From assembly GCA_964538025.1 (NCBI GenBank), contig CAZICZ010000003.1, positions 256,897-320,896 of the forward strand: 64,000 nucleotides of DNA, in the 5' to 3' direction. The number at the start of each line of letters is the position of its first letter. Positions within the stretch are counted from its first letter, which is position 1. The DNA comes from UBA5078 sp964538025 (lineage in GTDB: Bacteria; Pseudomonadota; Gammaproteobacteria; Pseudomonadales; Pseudohongiellaceae). Below are positions 62,255 through 64,000 of the stretch, piece after piece. Made by a program: the position numbers and the translations under genes. Below the pieces are notes generated by a model. That model saw only the letters and a program-made list of their open reading frames with translations, did no database searches and had not been told where the DNA came from.

Positions 62255-63562
62255 ATGCGCTGGTCTGTTCTAACTCTTACAGCTTTGCTTCCTCTTTCCG
62301 CTCAGGCCTGTCCTGATCTTCAGTCATTCTATCGTTACGGTTCCACTGCAGAAGAACAACGCGCGCTTGAATCTGCCTTGTCGCCTCTGATGGCGGAGTG
62401 TTTAAGAAGCTCCGAATACTTTGCTCTGTACGGGGCGGCGCAAATGGAAAATGGCAATTTAGCGGAAGCGCTGGAGATGCTGGAAAGAGCGCTGTTGCTC
62501 GATCCCGCCAATGGCGCCGCACAGATTGACTATGCACAAGCACTTTATCTGCGAGGGCAGTTGTTCTCTGCATTGGATCTCAACCGTCAAATACTGGCCA
62601 GATCCGATGTACCTGCCAATATTCTTCAGGAACTCGAGCTGCGCGAGAAGCGATGGCGAGCACAAACACGGCAGATTGGAGTGCAAGCTGATGTCCTTGC
62701 CGGCTATGACAATAATCTTAACGGCGCACCTGAACCCTCCCAAATTACCCTGACACTTTCGGGCGAGCCGATCGTTCTAACGCTTAACCCAGAATATCGT
62801 CCAGTCAGTGGACCTTACCTGAACCTTCGTGTGGGGGGGCTCTTTCGTCAGCAGGCTCCCGATCATCATCATCAGTTCACCGGTGAAATCCGAGGCAGGG
62901 CAAGTGAGGATACCGGATCGGATCTCATTCAATTGGAAACCCGCTACCAGTACGTCCGACCCGAGCGTGACCATACCTGGCAATTTGGTGGGGCAATGAG
63001 TCATTTGTTCTTTGGAGGAAGCGCCCTTTACAGTGCTGTTGAGGGCAACGGATATTATGTTCGAAATGCGGGAGACAGATGTTCTCAACGGTTCGGGCTT
63101 GCAGCGCAATTTCAGCACTATACGTCCCAAAGCTTTTTAAACGCAGTTGAAAGCAAACTGAGCGGGGGATACGACTGTCAGCTCGATATAGGCGGAGTTA
63201 CAGGAGCGTTCCGGCTGGAGGCCAGTCTTCTCAATAATGCTGTTAGTAGTAAAAAACGACCAGGTGGCGACCGTAATGGTTGGCAAATGACTCTTGACTG
63301 GCAACAACCCTACCTGGGGGGTGTTCTGGGTGTACAGATTAACCATACCAGACTCCGCGACGATGTCAGTTATAGTGCTTTGCTTGAAAATGGCGCGCGG
63401 CGTTGGCTGAAACGAAGCTTTGTCCTGGGACAATACCGGCACGAATTTAGTCCCAAAACCGCCATCATGCTAAATCTCTACCATCAGCAACAAAGCAGCA
63501 ACATAGCGCTTTTTGACAGCATTGACACAACGGTTGAGCTAGGTGTCAACATACGGTTTTAA
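62255..63562 (+). CDS. TPR-containing outer-membrane beta-barrel protein (SLAM/DUF560-like)
   Basis: Exported protein of 435 residues from the ATG at 62255, which directly begins a signal peptide (RWSVLTLTALLPLSAQA); an ATG at 62213 in frame would bury it. Two to three tetratricopeptide repeats lie at about 40-130 (ALYGAAQMENGNLAEALEML, AQIDYAQALYLRGQ). The rest (about 150-435) is made of alternating strands ending in phenylalanine (VELGVNIRF), the mark of an outer-membrane barrel; GYDNNLNGAP opens it. The layout matches the DUF560/SLAM group, which helps place proteins on the cell surface. It sits between the cyclase and the secreted protein. Confidence 0.8.
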   Translation: MRWSVLTLTALLPLSAQACPDLQSFYRYGSTAEEQRALESALSPLMAECLRSSEYFALYGAAQMENGNLAEALEMLERALLLDPANGAAQIDYAQALYLRGQLFSALDLNRQILARSDVPANILQELELREKRWRAQTRQIGVQADVLAGYDNNLNGAPEPSQITLTLSGEPIVLTLNPEYRPVSGPYLNLRVGGLFRQQAPDHHHQFTGEIRGRASEDTGSDLIQLETRYQYVRPERDHTWQFGGAMSHLFFGGSALYSAVEGNGYYVRNAGDRCSQRFGLAAQFQHYTSQSFLNAVESKLSGGYDCQLDIGGVTGAFRLEASLLNNAVSSKKRPGGDRNGWQMTLDWQQPYLGGVLGVQINHTRLRDDVSYSALLENGARRWLKRSFVLGQYRHEFSPKTAIMLNLYHQQQSSNIALFDSIDTTVELGVNIRF

Positions 63563-63863
63563 ACCCCTACTTACTTCTTAAAAAATAGCAGCTTACAACC
63601 GAGTCTTAATGAAAAAAAAAGGTTGTATTTGCCCCTTAGCCCTTGTAATATCGCCGAGCATGTCCGCTTGTGGTCAGGATTTATCGTGTCACTCAAGTGG
63701 GTTACTCTGGGAATAGGTAGGTTATTTTCCTCTATGTGACTGTAGTCACAGGGGGTAGCAGTTGACTTGCGTATCCTTGGCACAACCGAATGGGGTCATA
63801 CGCTGCTGTAGGCGTGTCACAATCGGATAAAACAAATTGGAATTAATTTAAGGAGTTATAACA
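63563..63863 (+). promoter_or_regulatory. Control region and leader of the probable secreted protein gene
   Basis: A 301-bp gap with no supported gene. It holds a perfect Crp-type box at 63735-63750, TTGACT at 63762-63767 and TATCCT at 63772-63777; the box centre is about 41 bp before the start point expected from TATCCT, a standard activation distance. A strong ribosome site AAGGAG at 63850-63855 precedes the ATG at 63864. A poor ACAACC/GGTTGT stem at 63595-63626 could end the upstream transcript. Confidence 0.6.
63735..63750. promoter_or_regulatory. Perfect Crp-type box TGTGA-CTGTAG-TCACA
   Basis: All ten half-site bases match the Crp consensus, and the six spacer bases differ in one position from the box at 58619. 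It lies 113 bp before the start codon of the secreted protein, at a class II activator distance from a TATCCT element. Confidence 0.8.
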
Positions 63864-64000
63864 ATGGCGATTACCGTCGAAGCTCGTACCTCGATTATCG
63901 AACTGGTTGTGGGCATGTTTGGTGCCGCACCAGGCGCAAGCGTTTTGTCTGATCTGGTTGCTTCTTATGAGAAAGGCACCACTATCAAGCAAATGGCAGC
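63864..64000 (+). CDS. Probable large type I secretion substrate (S-layer or adhesin-like), N-terminus only
   Basis: Only the first 45 codons are in the window: MAITVEARTSIIELVVGMFG, then AAPGASVLSDLVASYEKGTT. There is no signal peptide. This start (short polar beginning, IIxLVVGMFxAAPG, then LxxLVxxYE) resembles the N-termini of long repeat-rich surface proteins exported by type I systems, as I remember them; I cannot confirm it here. Very strong ribosome site (AAGGAG), a dedicated Crp-type promoter, and the nearby PrtD-type exporter and Wzm/Wzt genes support a highly expressed secreted protein. Its length and repeats lie beyond the right edge. Confidence 0.6.
   Translation, partial: MAITVEARTSIIELVVGMFGAAPGASVLSDLVASYEKGTTIKQMA

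Noticed and set aside
1..64000. CRISPR arrays, insertion sequences, integrases, tRNA and rRNA genes
   Set aside because: No repeated spacer arrays, transposase motifs, terminal repeats or tRNA cloverleaf were noticed on either strand.

Overview
The window reads as the replication-origin-proximal part of a free-living, aerobic, Gram-negative gammaproteobacterial chromosome. Gene order matches blocks known near the origin in Pseudomonas and its marine relatives: plsC-gmhB-glyS-glyQ, a lipid A acyltransferase, def-fmt-rsmB-trkA-trkH, LysM-dprA, hemF-aroE, prlC, coxBA-ctaG-coxC, SURF1, cyoE-sco, znuABC, polA, engB, cytochrome c4 and dsbA. No tRNA, rRNA, CRISPR array, insertion sequence or phage gene was seen. 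The genus cannot be named from the sequence alone. Layout: 0-10.8 kb is mostly minus-strand housekeeping (phospholipid acylation, heptose phosphatase, glycyl-tRNA synthetase, potassium uptake, translation initiation). 10.9-18.3 kb is plus-strand (LysM protein, DprA, PurE, HemF, AroE, oligopeptidase A) with one minus-strand gamma-carbonic-anhydrase-like gene. 18.3-32.9 kb is a respiratory block: one aa3-type oxidase with a monoheme subunit II on the plus strand, its assembly genes (CtaG, SURF1, a thioredoxin-fold protein, CyoE, Sco) and a second complete oxidase on the minus strand with a diheme subunit II and two subunit III-like genes, lying where ctaA is expected. ctaA is not in the window. 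32.9-41.2 kb holds the zinc importer, PolA (proofreading residues apparently lost), EngB, cytochrome c4, DsbA and a diguanylate cyclase that has lost its N-terminus. 41.3-51.1 kb is one operon for a type II secretion system in the order L-M-E-F-D-G-H-I-J-K, without C or N. 51.1-64 kb is the most distinctive part. The minus strand carries a Wzm/Wzt polysaccharide exporter, a complete type I secretion system (TolC, HlyD and PrtD-type ABC proteins) and a Crp-family regulator. Facing it on the plus strand are a FecR-domain periplasmic protein, a CHASE2 class III cyclase, a TPR/beta-barrel outer-membrane protein and the first 45 codons of a probable large secreted protein. Almost identical TGTGA-N6-TCAC(A) boxes lie in the crp/fecR intergenic region and upstream of the secreted protein, and the regulator's recognition helix has the Crp residues that read such a site. 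The arrangement recalls the Caulobacter S-layer locus (secreted protein, type I exporter and O-polysaccharide exporter together), here with a dedicated regulator, a cyclase and a FecR protein attached. I infer a regulated system for building a protein coat or giant adhesin. Both the regulator's nucleotide pocket and the cyclase active site depart from the canonical residues, so the signal may not be ordinary cAMP.
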